The notes under the pieces: generated by a model | Seen by the model: the letters and a program-made list of their open reading frames with translations, nothing else | Databases searched by the model: none | Told to the model about the DNA's origin: nothing | Origin: JAQUCI01 sp034932685 | Lineage (GTDB): Bacteria > Bacillota_I > Bacilli_A > Erysipelotrichales > Erysipelotrichaceae | Reading direction: 5' to 3' | DNA: 64,000 nt | NCBI GenBank assembly: GCA_034932685.1 | Contig: JAYFOM010000020.1 | Location: 7,812-71,811 of the forward strand | Made by a program: the position numbers and the translations under genes | In this document: piece by piece, positions 33,593 to 42,689 of the stretch | Layout of the letters: the number at the start of each line of letters is the position of its first letter | Numbering within the stretch: position 1 is the first letter of the stretch

Positions 33593-35324
33593 AAGTAAAA
33601 CGATAGTTAGATTACTTAAATATTTGTTTATGAAGAAGACACTAATGATTTTCGCTTTTATTTTGACTATCTTAAGTAACATCTTTGCGTTGGTTGGACC
33701 AGCATTGTCAGGCAAAGCAATCGATGCAATTGGATATAAGAGCTTACAAGTAGATTTTAGTCTGGTACTTTATTACTGTGGTTTAATGTTAGTCTTTTAT
33801 TTTCTAAGTTCTGTTCTTGCTTATATCATTAGAATTATATTGATCAATGTTACAACAGAAATTAGTTATCAAATGCGTGAGCAAGTATTTAATCATTTAT
33901 TAACATTACCGATAAGTTATTTTGATAAAAATAGTACGGGCGATATTATATCAAAAATATCTTATGATATCGATACGATCAATACATCCTTATCAAGTGA
34001 TTTCATAACCTTATTAACAGGTTTTATAACTATGATAGGATCATTGATCATGATGTTAAGAATATCACCGGTATTATGTCTTATCTTTTTATTAACGGTA
34101 CCATTAATTATCTTCTTTACCAGATATCGAACTAAAAAAGTAAGACCTTTGTTTAGAGTAAGATCAAGAAAACTTGGGGAATTAAATGGTTTTGTTGAAG
34201 AAATGCTTTCTGGGCATAAAACCATAAAAGCTTATGGGCAAGAAGAAACTATCATCAAACGTTTTGATGATAAAAATGTAGAAGCAGTAAACGCCTATTA
34301 TAAAGCAGACTATGAGGGGAGCATAGTTGGTCCATCTGTTCAGTTTTTAAACAACTTAACGGTTGCTTTTATCAGTATCTTTGGTTCGTTACTATATTTA
34401 GCGCAAACAATAACAATTGGTAATATTTCTTCATTTGTTTTATACTCACGCAAGTTATCTGGTCCAATAAGTGAAATAGCTAATATTATGGCTGACCTAC
34501 AATCAGCTTTATCAGCAGCCGAAAGAATCTTTAAGTTATTAGATGAACCATCTGAAAAAGCAGATCGTGTAAATGCTTATAAACTGGAAGATATAGCGGG
34601 TGATGTTGAACTAAAAGATGTCGTCTTTAGCTATGTTGATGATAAAATAATACTTCATGATCTTTCCTTTAAAGCACAAAAGGGAAAGACAATCGCAATT
34701 GTTGGTCCAACAGGAGCGGGTAAAACTACCATCATAAACTTATTAATGCGTTTTTATGATATCAATAGTGGTGCAATATATATTGATGGTCATAACATCA
34801 TTGATTGTACACGCGAATCACTACGTAAACAGTTTGCGATGGTACTTCAAGATACATGGTTATTTAGTGGTTCAATATATGAAAACGTTGCTTATGGTAC
34901 AGACGATGCTACTCTTGATGAAGTGATTGCAGTATGTAAAGTAGCTCAAATTCATGAATTTATTGAATCGTTGCAAGATGGCTATAATACCGTTTTAACT
35001 GATGATGGTGTTAATATTTCAAAAGGACAAAAACAACTTTTAACAATCGCAAGAGCAATGTTATCAAAAGGAAAGATGTTGATACTTGATGAAGCAACAA
35101 GTAATGTTGATTCACAAACAGAAATACAGATTCAAGAAGCGATGCTAAAACTAAGTGAAGGGAGAACTTCTTTTGTGATAGCACATCGATTATCAACAAT
35201 TAAAAAAGCTGATTTGATCATAGTATTAAAACAAGGTAAAGTGATTGAGAAAGGTACTCATGAATTCTTACTTGAACAAAAGGGCTTTTATGCCCAAATG
35301 TTTAATGCCCAATTTGAAATGTAA
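33585..35324 (+). CDS. ABC exporter subunit 2 (half-transporter, catalytic)
   Basis: A 579-residue half-transporter pairing with the previous gene. The ATPase has Walker A GPTGAGKTT, Q-loop VLQDTWLFSGSI, Walker B MLILDEATSNVD with the true catalytic Glu, and H-loop VIAHRLST. Its signature is NISKGQKQL rather than LSGGQ, as expected for the subunit that contributes its changed signature to the weak site. The start is chosen as TTG 33585 because GGGAGG lies seven bases ahead; a longer frame begins inside gene 1 at 33546. Terminated by a palindrome overlapping its stop. Confidence 0.93.
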   Translation: MTKSKTIVRLLKYLFMKKTLMIFAFILTILSNIFALVGPALSGKAIDAIGYKSLQVDFSLVLYYCGLMLVFYFLSSVLAYIIRIILINVTTEISYQMREQVFNHLLTLPISYFDKNSTGDIISKISYDIDTINTSLSSDFITLLTGFITMIGSLIMMLRISPVLCLIFLLTVPLIIFFTRYRTKKVRPLFRVRSRKLGELNGFVEEMLSGHKTIKAYGQEETIIKRFDDKNVEAVNAYYKADYEGSIVGPSVQFLNNLTVAFISIFGSLLYLAQTITIGNISSFVLYSRKLSGPISEIANIMADLQSALSAAERIFKLLDEPSEKADRVNAYKLEDIAGDVELKDVVFSYVDDKIILHDLSFKAQKGKTIAIVGPTGAGKTTIINLLMRFYDINSGAIYIDGHNIIDCTRESLRKQFAMVLQDTWLFSGSIYENVAYGTDDATLDEVIAVCKVAQIHEFIESLQDGYNTVLTDDGVNISKGQKQLLTIARAMLSKGKMLILDEATSNVDSQTEIQIQEAMLKLSEGRTSFVIAHRLSTIKKADLIIVLKQGKVIEKGTHEFLLEQKGFYAQMFNAQFEM

Positions 35325-35346
35325 GCACGATCATTGATCGTGCTTA
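35322..35346. terminator. Bidirectional terminator
   Basis: A near-perfect palindrome, TAAGCACGATCA then T then TGATCGTGCTTA. It contains the stop codons of both converging genes. Without a long T run its efficiency is uncertain. Confidence 0.7.
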
Positions 35347-36285
35347 CTTAATATTTGTATCTATTTTAAATGATGTGCTTTCTTCATCCCAAGTGTCGTA
35401 CATCGCACGTATTCCATCCTTAAAGTTATAACGGGGATACCAACTTAGCATTGTCTTAGCTTTTGTGTTATCTAATATGTTAGCATTAACTTCAACGCCT
35501 GATGTGGCTTTGTATTCGATATGGGGATAAACATGTGTTATTTCTGAAAGGATATCAACTATCTCAGTTAGATTATGGCCTTCGTTGCTACCAATATTGA
35601 AAACATCACTTGCGCCATGATACTCAATGGCTTTGATAAAAGCATCAACAACATCATCAATATATAAGTAATCGCGAATAGCTTGACCATCTCCCCATAT
35701 TTCAATATGTTTCTCACAAAGAAAACTGGCTAGATAAGTTGCGATTACCCCTTGTCCTCGAAATGGTAGTTGACCAGGTCCGAATGGGTTAGCAATTCTT
35801 AAACTAATCCCAGTTATTTTGGCGTTATTACACATTAAATCTAAGTACTTTTCAGTAGTTAGTTTTGCAATACCATAAGCGCTGTTTGGATTTGTAGGGT
35901 GCTTTTCATCAAGTGGTAAATGCTGGTAAGGACCATAGACGGTACCACCAGATGAAGCAAAGATGATCTTCTTGATTTTGGCTTGTATACTTTTATCAAA
36001 CAGCTTTATAGCTAACATGACATTATTTTTAGCGTCATTGTATATATCTTGATTGGAGTGAATGGGCATACTATTAGCTAGAAGATATATTAAACAATCA
36101 CCTTCTTCAATATAGTTTTCTAATGCAAAATCTTCATTGATAGCATCAGTCACTTTTAATAGAAGTGGATGATCAATGTTGATTTTGTATTTATCAATTG
36201 CGACAACTTGGTAGTTTTGCTTAAGTAGTTTAAGTACTAAGTTCTTCCCAATAAAACCACCAGCTCCCAAAACAATTATTTTCAT
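35344..36285 (-). CDS. NAD-dependent nucleotide-sugar epimerase/dehydratase (extended SDR)
   Basis: A 313-residue extended short-chain dehydrogenase like GalE/WbpP. The Rossmann motif VLGAGGFIGKN is at residues 4-14, the active site is Thr/Ser plus YGIAK (FASSGGTVYG; SAYGIAKLTTE) and RIANPFGPGQLPFRGQGVI and WGDGQAIRDYLYIDDV are typical of UDP-sugar 4-epimerases and related enzymes. AGAGGG precedes the ATG at 36285; the frame extends to 36351 without a ribosome site. It stands alone, so the sugar cannot be named. Confidence 0.88.
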   Translation of the reverse strand: MKIIVLGAGGFIGKNLVLKLLKQNYQVVAIDKYKINIDHPLLLKVTDAINEDFALENYIEEGDCLIYLLANSMPIHSNQDIYNDAKNNVMLAIKLFDKSIQAKIKKIIFASSGGTVYGPYQHLPLDEKHPTNPNSAYGIAKLTTEKYLDLMCNNAKITGISLRIANPFGPGQLPFRGQGVIATYLASFLCEKHIEIWGDGQAIRDYLYIDDVVDAFIKAIEYHGASDVFNIGSNEGHNLTEIVDILSEITHVYPHIEYKATSGVEVNANILDNTKAKTMLSWYPRYNFKDGIRAMYDTWDEESTSFKIDTNIK

Positions 36286-36534
36286 TTCGCCCTCTTTATC
36301 GTATTTATTAATTGAATCTAAACTACAATTAAAGTTTAGCATATATGCCACTATAAATGAAAGTAGATATCCAAATTACCCTTAATCTTAACGAGGCACT
36401 AACTAAGCTGAGCTAAATAATGAACAAATAGCGATAAAATTATTATCTTTTTTAATTACCTAAATGGCTTGTTAAGCAAGAAAGTTAGTGTTATTTTATT
36501 AATTGAAAGTTTACATATTTGTTTAGGAGGAAAT

Positions 36535-37587
36535 ATGAATTTAGTTTATACGGTATTAGTAGGCGCTATTGGTTATTTAGTTGCTAAGTTTTTAAAGTTG
36601 CCCGCTCCAGCTATGATAGGTAGTATGATAGCAGTTGGTGTATATAATATTATTACGGGTTATGCATATATGCCGGTTTCATTGAAGATATTTACACAAG
36701 GTATCGCAGGAATATTTATCGGAACGCAGTTAAAGATTGAAGATATTAAAAACATCAAGAAAATGATTAAACCTATTTTATTGTTGATCTTGATGTTTAC
36801 GATAAATACTTTTGTGATAGGTCACGTTATTGCTTGGATAGGTAATATGGACGTTGTTACAGCTCTATTATCAAGTGTTGCTGGAGGCATCACTGATATG
36901 TCTTTAATAAGCATAGATATGCATGCAAATACATCAACGGTGGCATTGATGCAAACATCAAGATTGTTTGTCGCTTTAGCACTATTTCCATTGTGGATAG
37001 TATTTTTCTCTAAGAAAGCTAAATTAAAAGATTTTGAAGATGATGTTACGATTGTCAGCAGTAAAAAGACGGAACCTTCATCAAGTAAGTATTTTAGAAT
37101 GATGCTAACGATCACAGTCGCATTAAGTGCAAGTTATCTTGGTAGTATTGTTAAGATTCCAGCTGGACCATTAGTTTTTTCAATGTTTACGATCATGATA
37201 CTAAATGTCATAACTAATCAAATCTATATTGAAAGATATGTAAGAATTATTGGGCAATTGTTTGCGGGTTCTTTGGTTGGAACAACGATGAATAGAGCTA
37301 CATTTATCAATCTACCGAAACTTATTGTTCCGATTCTGATACTTCTTCTCAGTTATTGGTTGGTCAATTTAATATATGCCTTGATTTGTCATAGATATAA
37401 GTATCTTGATATGAAATCGGCGCTTTTTGCTTCATGTCCTGCAGGAGCTACTGATATGGCTTTGATTGCGGCAGATCTCGGTGCTGATTTGGGTAAAATT
37501 GGTTTAATTCAGGTTGTAAGATTAATATATGCTGTTTCAATCATGCCGCAATTGATCAATCTATTTGTACGATTATTTCTAGTTTAA
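36535..37587 (+). CDS. AbrB-family (COG3180) integral membrane protein
   Basis: A 350-residue membrane protein with about ten helices in two repeats. Each repeat has the family pattern LPAPAMIGSM / IPAGPLVFSMF, QGIAGIFIGTQL / GQLFAGSLVGTT and SVAGGITDMSLIS / SCPAGATDMALIA. The family was once annotated as ammonia monooxygenase, which is not supported; it is likely a transporter of unknown substrate. GGAGG before 36535 decides the start over the longer frame from 36469. Monocistronic. Confidence 0.85.
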   Translation: MNLVYTVLVGAIGYLVAKFLKLPAPAMIGSMIAVGVYNIITGYAYMPVSLKIFTQGIAGIFIGTQLKIEDIKNIKKMIKPILLLILMFTINTFVIGHVIAWIGNMDVVTALLSSVAGGITDMSLISIDMHANTSTVALMQTSRLFVALALFPLWIVFFSKKAKLKDFEDDVTIVSSKKTEPSSSKYFRMMLTITVALSASYLGSIVKIPAGPLVFSMFTIMILNVITNQIYIERYVRIIGQLFAGSLVGTTMNRATFINLPKLIVPILILLLSYWLVNLIYALICHRYKYLDMKSALFASCPAGATDMALIAADLGADLGKIGLIQVVRLIYAVSIMPQLINLFVRLFLV

Positions 37588-37643
37588 AACTGAGAAAGTA
37601 TCACATAAGATAATGTTTTGATAATAATTACTTGTTTTATAGT

Positions 37644-37675
37644 AAAGACTGGAAGAAAGACTCTAGTCTTTTTAG
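37644..37675 (+). terminator. Probable terminator
   Basis: AAAGACT (37644-37650) pairs with AGTCTTT (37665-37671), then TTAG. Lies 57 bases after the AbrB-family gene. Confidence 0.55.
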
Positions 37676-37800
37676 TTAATTCGATAAGCATCTTAACTTG
37701 ATTAAGTGATATGGGAGTTGAGGTCATGTGTGAAACCTCTGATAAGTGAATTACATTTTCGACAGCTTTGTGTTATATTAATTTAAATAAGAGGTCAAAT

Positions 37801-38511
37801 ATGTTATGGAATCCTTGGCGTGGATGTCATCGCTATAGTGATGGATGTAAGTTTTGCTATATTCATAAAGGTGATAGAAAACGCAATATAGACACAAACG
37901 TCATTCTCAAAAGTAAAGATTTTTATAAACCAATCTTAAAGGATAAAAAAGGTAATTACAAAATAAAGAGTAATACACTAGTTTATGTGTGTTTTAGTTC
38001 TGATTTTTTGATTGCGGAAGCTGATGAATGGCGACTTGAATGTTATGAAATGATAAAAGCAAGACCAGATGTTACTTTCTTGTTTTTGACTAAGCGAATT
38101 GAGAGATTTATGAAGGTATTACCTGATGATTGGCAGGATGGATACGATAATGTAATCGTTGGTGTATCGGTTGAGAATATGAAAGCCGTAAAAGAGCGGT
38201 TAACAATTTTTAATGAGCTACCAATTAAGCATAAAAACATCATTCTTCAACCCTTGATTGAAGCTGTTGATATTAGTGCATATTTAAAGCAGATCGAATT
38301 AATTGTTGTTGGCGGTGAATCTGATCGCAATGGTCGCTTGCTTGATTATAGTTGGGTGTTAGCAATCAAAGAACAATGCTTTAAACAGGGTGTTAACTTT
38401 GAATTTCGTCAATGTGCAACTAATTTTGTTAAGGATGAAAAGCGTTATTGCTTACAAACTAAAACCCTAAGAAGTCAGGCTAAAAAGGCTGCCATCGACC
38501 ACTACTTTTAA
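37801..38511 (+). CDS. DUF5131 (phage Gp37/Gp68) family protein
   Basis: A 236-residue protein with the family N terminus WNPWRGCHRYSDGCKFCYIH, whose Cys triad resembles the iron-sulfur motif of radical SAM proteins. Further marks are VYVCFSSDFLIAEADEW, FLFLTKRIERF, VIVGVSVEN, IILQPLIEAVD, VVGGESDRNGR and the ending EFRQCATNFVKD. Proteins of this family occur in phages and bacteria; their function is not established. GAGG precedes the ATG at 37801; the frame from 37768 lacks a site. Converges on the next gene with two bases between. Confidence 0.85.
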   Translation: MLWNPWRGCHRYSDGCKFCYIHKGDRKRNIDTNVILKSKDFYKPILKDKKGNYKIKSNTLVYVCFSSDFLIAEADEWRLECYEMIKARPDVTFLFLTKRIERFMKVLPDDWQDGYDNVIVGVSVENMKAVKERLTIFNELPIKHKNIILQPLIEAVDISAYLKQIELIVVGGESDRNGRLLDYSWVLAIKEQCFKQGVNFEFRQCATNFVKDEKRYCLQTKTLRSQAKKAAIDHYF

Positions 38512-38513
38512 TA

Positions 38514-38960
38514 CTAACGATCAGCAAGTGGTATCCATATTTGGTAATTATTATCTAGTGGCCAATTAAAGACTTCAAAAACAGCTTCATCAGCTATCTG
38601 ATAGAACTCAGATAGCTTTTTTATTTCGGTTTTAAGTCTATCATATGACCAACGTTTTTGGTCTTTAAGATCAACAACTAACCAAAAACAACTTGGAACT
38701 TTTCTAATGCGACATCCTTTGCTAAGCGATTTATTATGATCATAATTACCAGCAAATGATGTCGCAATGGTGAACTCTGCGGGATTTTCAGGATAAGTTA
38801 AGCAAAATAAAAATGAGTCACTTAAACAGTAGTTTCTCAATGTATCAATTTGAACTAGATTATCATTGATGTTGAGAAATGATAAATCAATTTCATCATT
38901 TTGATGATAACTAAGCTTTTCTATAATCACAAAATCTTCTTTTCGATATGTTTTAATCAT
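38514..38960 (-). CDS. Hypothetical protein, 148 residues
   Basis: A soluble protein I cannot assign. It begins MIKTYRKEDFVIIEKLSYHQ and contains LSKGCRIRKVPSCFWLVVDL and a helical stretch RLKTEIKKLSEFYQIADEAV. GCGAGG before the ATG at 38960 supports this start; a frame reaching 39038 would add a spurious hydrophobic leader. Ends two bases from the converging DUF5131 gene. Could be a small enzyme or regulator; no motif decides. Confidence 0.65.
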   Translation of the reverse strand: MIKTYRKEDFVIIEKLSYHQNDEIDLSFLNINDNLVQIDTLRNYCLSDSFLFCLTYPENPAEFTIATSFAGNYDHNKSLSKGCRIRKVPSCFWLVVDLKDQKRWSYDRLKTEIKKLSEFYQIADEAVFEVFNWPLDNNYQIWIPLADR

Positions 38961-39027
38961 TGTCATCCTCGCTTTGATTAGGAGTATTAATATATACCAC
39001 ATAATTATATAACGAAAGGAGAAATCA

Positions 39028-39093
39028 ATGTTAAACAATCTTCTTATAACTTTAATGGTGACTGTTGGTTTATGGTTATATCGGTTTTTATAA
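39028..39093 (+). CDS. 21-residue hydrophobic peptide
   Basis: A frame of 21 codons plus stop follows a very good ribosome site (AAAGGAG, seven bases before the ATG). It reads MLNNLLITLMVTVGLWLYRF then Leu: one membrane span with almost no charge except Arg19. Size and character are like type I toxin peptides or small membrane regulators, but there is no recognisable family and I see no clear antisense RNA. Divergent from the 148-residue gene and 104 bases before nagA2. Confidence 0.5.
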   Translation: MLNNLLITLMVTVGLWLYRFL

Positions 39094-39138
39094 TTGATTT
39101 ACTTGTTTAAAAATGATTGGAGTACTTGATTTAGATTA

Positions 39139-39155
39139 CACTAATGTCATTAGTG
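39139..39155 (+). promoter_or_regulatory. Palindrome upstream of second nagA
   Basis: CACTAAT-GTC-ATTAGTG, a perfect 7+3+7 inverted repeat about 40 bases before the nagA2 start and next to a TATAAT. It could be an operator for a sugar-responsive repressor. Confidence 0.45.
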
Positions 39156-39196
39156 AATTATATTATAATTATATATATATTAAGAAAGAGGTAAGT

Positions 39197-40384
39197 ATGA
39201 TAATCAAATCAAGGCAAATTGTATTAGAAGACAGAGTTCATGATGGTTTTGTGGTTGTTGAAGAAGGGAAAATAACAGCGGTACTACCAGCAGATAAGCA
39301 AGTTGTTGCTGATGTCGACTATGGAAACCAACGTGTTATTCCCGGTATTTTTGACACGCATAATCATGGTACTTATGGCTATGGTTTAAGAGGAGTAGAT
39401 AGCAAAGAAAATGAAGAAGTGGTAAAAGGTTATTTAAAGGGTTTAGCATCGCAAGGTGTGACTTGTATATTTCCAACAGCTGGCTTGGATACAATTGCTA
39501 CTTGTGCACGTGTTGCCACACAAACTGTAGATGGTGCAAAAATCGTTGGTATTCATTCTGAGGGACCATGGTTAAATCGTGTTGGAGAAAAAGGTATTAA
39601 AACGGGTTGGCCTGAAGTATCTTTAACTACAGCTGAGAAAATGCTAAGTGATGGTGCAGGGTTACTTCGCCTTGTTGGAATTGCACCGGAAATACCTGGT
39701 AGTGACATGATCATTGATTTTTTCTTAAAGAATGGTGTTACTATGGCTTTCACGCACAGTGATTATCAATATGAAGATGCAAAAGCGGCTATTAGTAAAC
39801 GTTTAACAGTATCTACTCATCAAATGAATGTTATGACTGGGCTTCATCATCGTGATATTGGTGGTGCTGGTGCTTGCTTACTTGATGATGATGTTTACTG
39901 TGAATTGATCTGTGATGGATTACATGTAAGTTTACCAATGGTTCAACTAATCTTAAAGATAAAAGATAATGATAAGATCATGATGATATCGGATTGTTCA
40001 GAACTATCAGGTGCTCCTATTGGTAGATATCGTCGCCCTAATACAAATATGATAGTTTCAGTAGGTGCTGATGGCTTTTTGTTAAGTGATACAGGTCGCT
40101 TAATGGGATCAAGTAAACCGGTTATTTATGGTATCAAAAACATGGTTAATATTATTGGATTACCTATATATGATGTATGCAAAATGAGCAGCCTCAATCA
40201 GGCAGTTAAATATGGATATAAAGATAGAGGTAGTATAACTGTTGGAAAGTTTGCTGATATGGTAGTTATTGATGATGATTATAACCCACTTTATACATAC
40301 AGTGAGGGTAGATTAGTATATGATCATAAGACTGATACAGAATTGTTTAATCAAAGTTATCTTGCTGAAATTAGATTAGACTAG
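39197..40384 (+). CDS. nagA: N-acetylglucosamine-6-phosphate deacetylase (second copy)
   Basis: A 395-residue paralogue of the enzyme at 30532-31725, with the same motif order: VIPGIFDTHNHGTYGY, GIHSEGPWLNRVGEKGI, FTHSDYQYED, STHQMNVMTGLHHRDIG, CELICDGLHVSLPMVQL and MMISDCSELSGAPIG with the catalytic Asp. GAGGTAAGT precedes the ATG at 39197, ruling out the longer frame from 39113. Here the gene stands alone, with its own upstream palindrome. Possible specialisation: a different N-acetylated sugar phosphate. Confidence 0.92.
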   Translation: MIIKSRQIVLEDRVHDGFVVVEEGKITAVLPADKQVVADVDYGNQRVIPGIFDTHNHGTYGYGLRGVDSKENEEVVKGYLKGLASQGVTCIFPTAGLDTIATCARVATQTVDGAKIVGIHSEGPWLNRVGEKGIKTGWPEVSLTTAEKMLSDGAGLLRLVGIAPEIPGSDMIIDFFLKNGVTMAFTHSDYQYEDAKAAISKRLTVSTHQMNVMTGLHHRDIGGAGACLLDDDVYCELICDGLHVSLPMVQLILKIKDNDKIMMISDCSELSGAPIGRYRRPNTNMIVSVGADGFLLSDTGRLMGSSKPVIYGIKNMVNIIGLPIYDVCKMSSLNQAVKYGYKDRGSITVGKFADMVVIDDDYNPLYTYSEGRLVYDHKTDTELFNQSYLAEIRLD

Positions 40385-40395
40385 TTAAAAATGAT

Positions 40396-40416
40396 AAAAG
40401 CGGTTAAGCCGCTTTT
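40396..40416 (+). terminator. Terminator after second nagA
   Basis: Perfect 8-bp stem AAAAGCGG (40396-40403) / CCGCTTTT (40409-40416), five-base loop. Confidence 0.85.
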
Positions 40417-40485
40417 AATTTGTTAATATAGTTAAGAAATCGATGTAAAAAAGTGTTACAATCATTGTTATGTCGAGGTAATGAT

Positions 40486-41889
40486 ATGGACTACATCTTA
40501 AAACTATTTAAGTGGCAAAATATGATCAATGCAAGCGAAATAAAAGGGGATATACCTTCTAATCGTAAGATATATAAAAGAACATTTGATATTGCATGGC
40601 CTAGTGCTTTAGAGAGTGTATTAATAGCTCTTATTGGAGCAGTTGATATGATGATGGTAGGCTCACTTGGTAAAGAAGCTATTAATGCTGTTGGTATTAC
40701 CAATCAACCAAAATTTATTGTATTAGCACCGATAATGGCAATAAATGTCGGATTAACAGTTCTTGTATCACGGCGTAAAGGTGAGCAAAAACCGGAGGAA
40801 GCTAATAGTTATCTTAGAAATGCATTGGTCATGTCAATATTGTTGAGCTTTGTTTTATCAGTATCTGCTTGGGTATTTGCGCGACCATTCTTAATATTCG
40901 CCGGTGCAAATGCTGATTACATTGATTTAGCGGTTAAGTACTTTCGTATAATCATGGTAGGTAACTTCTTTTACTCGATTGGACTAACAATGACAGCCGC
41001 TCAAAGAGGCGCAGGTAATACTAAAATTAGTATGTTAACCAATTTGGTAGCTAATTTGGTCAATCTCGTTTTTAATGCTTTATTGATCAATGGTTTATTC
41101 TTCTTCCCACGTTTAGAAGTGGTTGGGGCTGCTATCGCAACGGCAATGGGGAATGTTGTTGCGTTTATTATGGCTAGTTACTCATTAAGTCATAAAAACA
41201 GATATCTTTATCTAAAAGTAAGATATTTATTTAAAACGCAAAAAAAGTACTTTAAAGATATATTAAACATATCAAAAAGTTCATTGATTGAGCAGATATT
41301 TCTGAGAATGGGATTCTTTATGTATGCTAAGTCGATTGCGATTCTTGGAACGGTTGCTTTCGCTGCTCATCAAGTATGTATGAATGTTATGCATATTTCT
41401 TTTGGTTTTGGTGATGGTTTGCAAATCGCTAACACCAGTTTAGTAGGACAATCATTAGGTGCAAGAAGACCAGATATGGCTAAGATTTATTCAAGAGTAA
41501 CGCAAAGAATAGGCATAGTAGTAGCCATCATTTTAGCTTTGATCTGTTTTGGTTTTAAAGATCAGTTGATTGGATTATTTACAAATGATATTGAAGTAAT
41601 AACTGCTGGTGCTTTACCTATGATGTTTTTATCGATAATAATCTTATTTCAAGTTCCCCAAGTAATAATTGTAGGAGCTCTAAGAGGAGCTGGTGATGTT
41701 AAATTTGTAGCATTTTTAATGTTAATAAGTGTAACATTTGTAAGACCTTTATTAGCATGGGTTTTATGTTATCCTTTAGGCTTTGGTTTAGTTGGTGCTT
41801 GGATTGCATTACTGATCGATCAATTAACCAGAAGTGTTATCTCTTCACGACGCTTTAAACAAGGTAAATGGTCTAGCATTGTTGTATAG
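40486..41889 (+). CDS. MATE family multidrug/toxin efflux pump
   Basis: A 467-residue membrane protein with twelve helices in two six-helix halves. Seen: IAWPSALESVLIALIGAVDM, MMVGSLGKEAINAVGITNQP at the first half, and the second-half counterpart SLIEQIFLRMGFFMYAKSIA, LGTVAFAAHQV, FGDGLQIANTSLVGQSLGA and VIIVGALRGAGDVKF. MATE pumps export cationic compounds using Na+ or H+ gradients. GAGGTAATGAT precedes the start at 40486. Monocistronic and converging on a methyltransferase gene. Confidence 0.92.
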   Translation: MDYILKLFKWQNMINASEIKGDIPSNRKIYKRTFDIAWPSALESVLIALIGAVDMMMVGSLGKEAINAVGITNQPKFIVLAPIMAINVGLTVLVSRRKGEQKPEEANSYLRNALVMSILLSFVLSVSAWVFARPFLIFAGANADYIDLAVKYFRIIMVGNFFYSIGLTMTAAQRGAGNTKISMLTNLVANLVNLVFNALLINGLFFFPRLEVVGAAIATAMGNVVAFIMASYSLSHKNRYLYLKVRYLFKTQKKYFKDILNISKSSLIEQIFLRMGFFMYAKSIAILGTVAFAAHQVCMNVMHISFGFGDGLQIANTSLVGQSLGARRPDMAKIYSRVTQRIGIVVAIILALICFGFKDQLIGLFTNDIEVITAGALPMMFLSIIILFQVPQVIIVGALRGAGDVKFVAFLMLISVTFVRPLLAWVLCYPLGFGLVGAWIALLIDQLTRSVISSRRFKQGKWSSIVV

Positions 41890-41891
41890 TA

Positions 41892-42638
41892 CTATTTTTC
41901 AACTAGAGTACTGAAAAAAGTAGGAATTTGAAGTTCATGTAAATAACCTGAACCGTTATAGTCTTCATACAAATCTAATAATTTAAAACCAACTTTTAAT
42001 TGATAGCCAATTTGTTCTTCAAGAGTATGAGAGAATTGAATTCCTGAGTCATCTTTTTCAAGTATCTTTAATTGTTCAGGATTTACTAAGGGATCAAATG
42101 GTAGTTTATTAACTATCATTTTCTCTTCATCGTCAACGATATAGTTAATGCCATTGTCTAATCCTGCCATAAGTCTTCCTTTAGGTTTTAGTATGCGATA
42201 ACATTCTTGCCAAATATGCAAAACATCTTTTACATAACAGTTTGAAACAGGATGAAATATTAAATCAAAGCTATCATTTTCAAATGGCAGTTTTTTAGTC
42301 ATATCATATTGATATGTACTGATATGGTATCCTTCTTGCTCTGCCATTTTAATCTCACTTGCAATCTGCAAACTTGAATAATCAAGCACAGTACAAACAG
42401 CACCTAAAGCAGCAAATATCGGCATTTGTTGAGCGCCGCCTGATGCTAAACCTAACACCTTTTTATCTTTTAGATCACCAAACCAAAAATGGGGTACTGG
42501 TTTTGTAGGAGTCAACAAAACATCCCATTCGCCATTTTTGGCAGCAACAAATTGTTGGTGACTAATTGGTTGACCCCACTGCCAACCGTCATTGACCCAA
42601 CGATCAATAGTTTTAGCGTTTAATTCTGTATAGTTCAT
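41892..42638 (-). CDS. Class I SAM-dependent methyltransferase
   Basis: A 248-residue enzyme with motif I KKVLGLASGGAQQMPIFAAL (the usual GxGxG is here GLASGGAQ), then TVLDYSSLQIA, the Asp-containing YDMTKKLPFENDSFDLIFHP and CYRILKPKGRLMAG. This is the UbiE-like or small-molecule group. An N-terminal WVNDGWQWGQPISHQQFVAA lies before the SAM fold. GAGGAAAAGAC precedes the ATG at 42638. Substrate unknown. Confidence 0.85.
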   Translation of the reverse strand: MNYTELNAKTIDRWVNDGWQWGQPISHQQFVAAKNGEWDVLLTPTKPVPHFWFGDLKDKKVLGLASGGAQQMPIFAALGAVCTVLDYSSLQIASEIKMAEQEGYHISTYQYDMTKKLPFENDSFDLIFHPVSNCYVKDVLHIWQECYRILKPKGRLMAGLDNGINYIVDDEEKMIVNKLPFDPLVNPEQLKILEKDDSGIQFSHTLEEQIGYQLKVGFKLLDLYEDYNGSGYLHELQIPTFFSTLVEK

Positions 42639-42689
42639 GTCTTTTCCTCGTATTCGCATATTAATATAATCATTAATAACAAAAAATCA

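Noticed and set aside
36469..37587. Ammonia monooxygenase for the AbrB-family protein
   Set aside because: That name is a historical annotation error; the sequence is a duplicated membrane transporter-like protein with no oxygenase motif.
42160..42659. Reading the methyltransferase as an intact UbiE menaquinone enzyme
   Set aside because: The glycine motif is altered (GLASGGAQ) and the N-terminal extension differs, so only a general methyltransferase call is supported.
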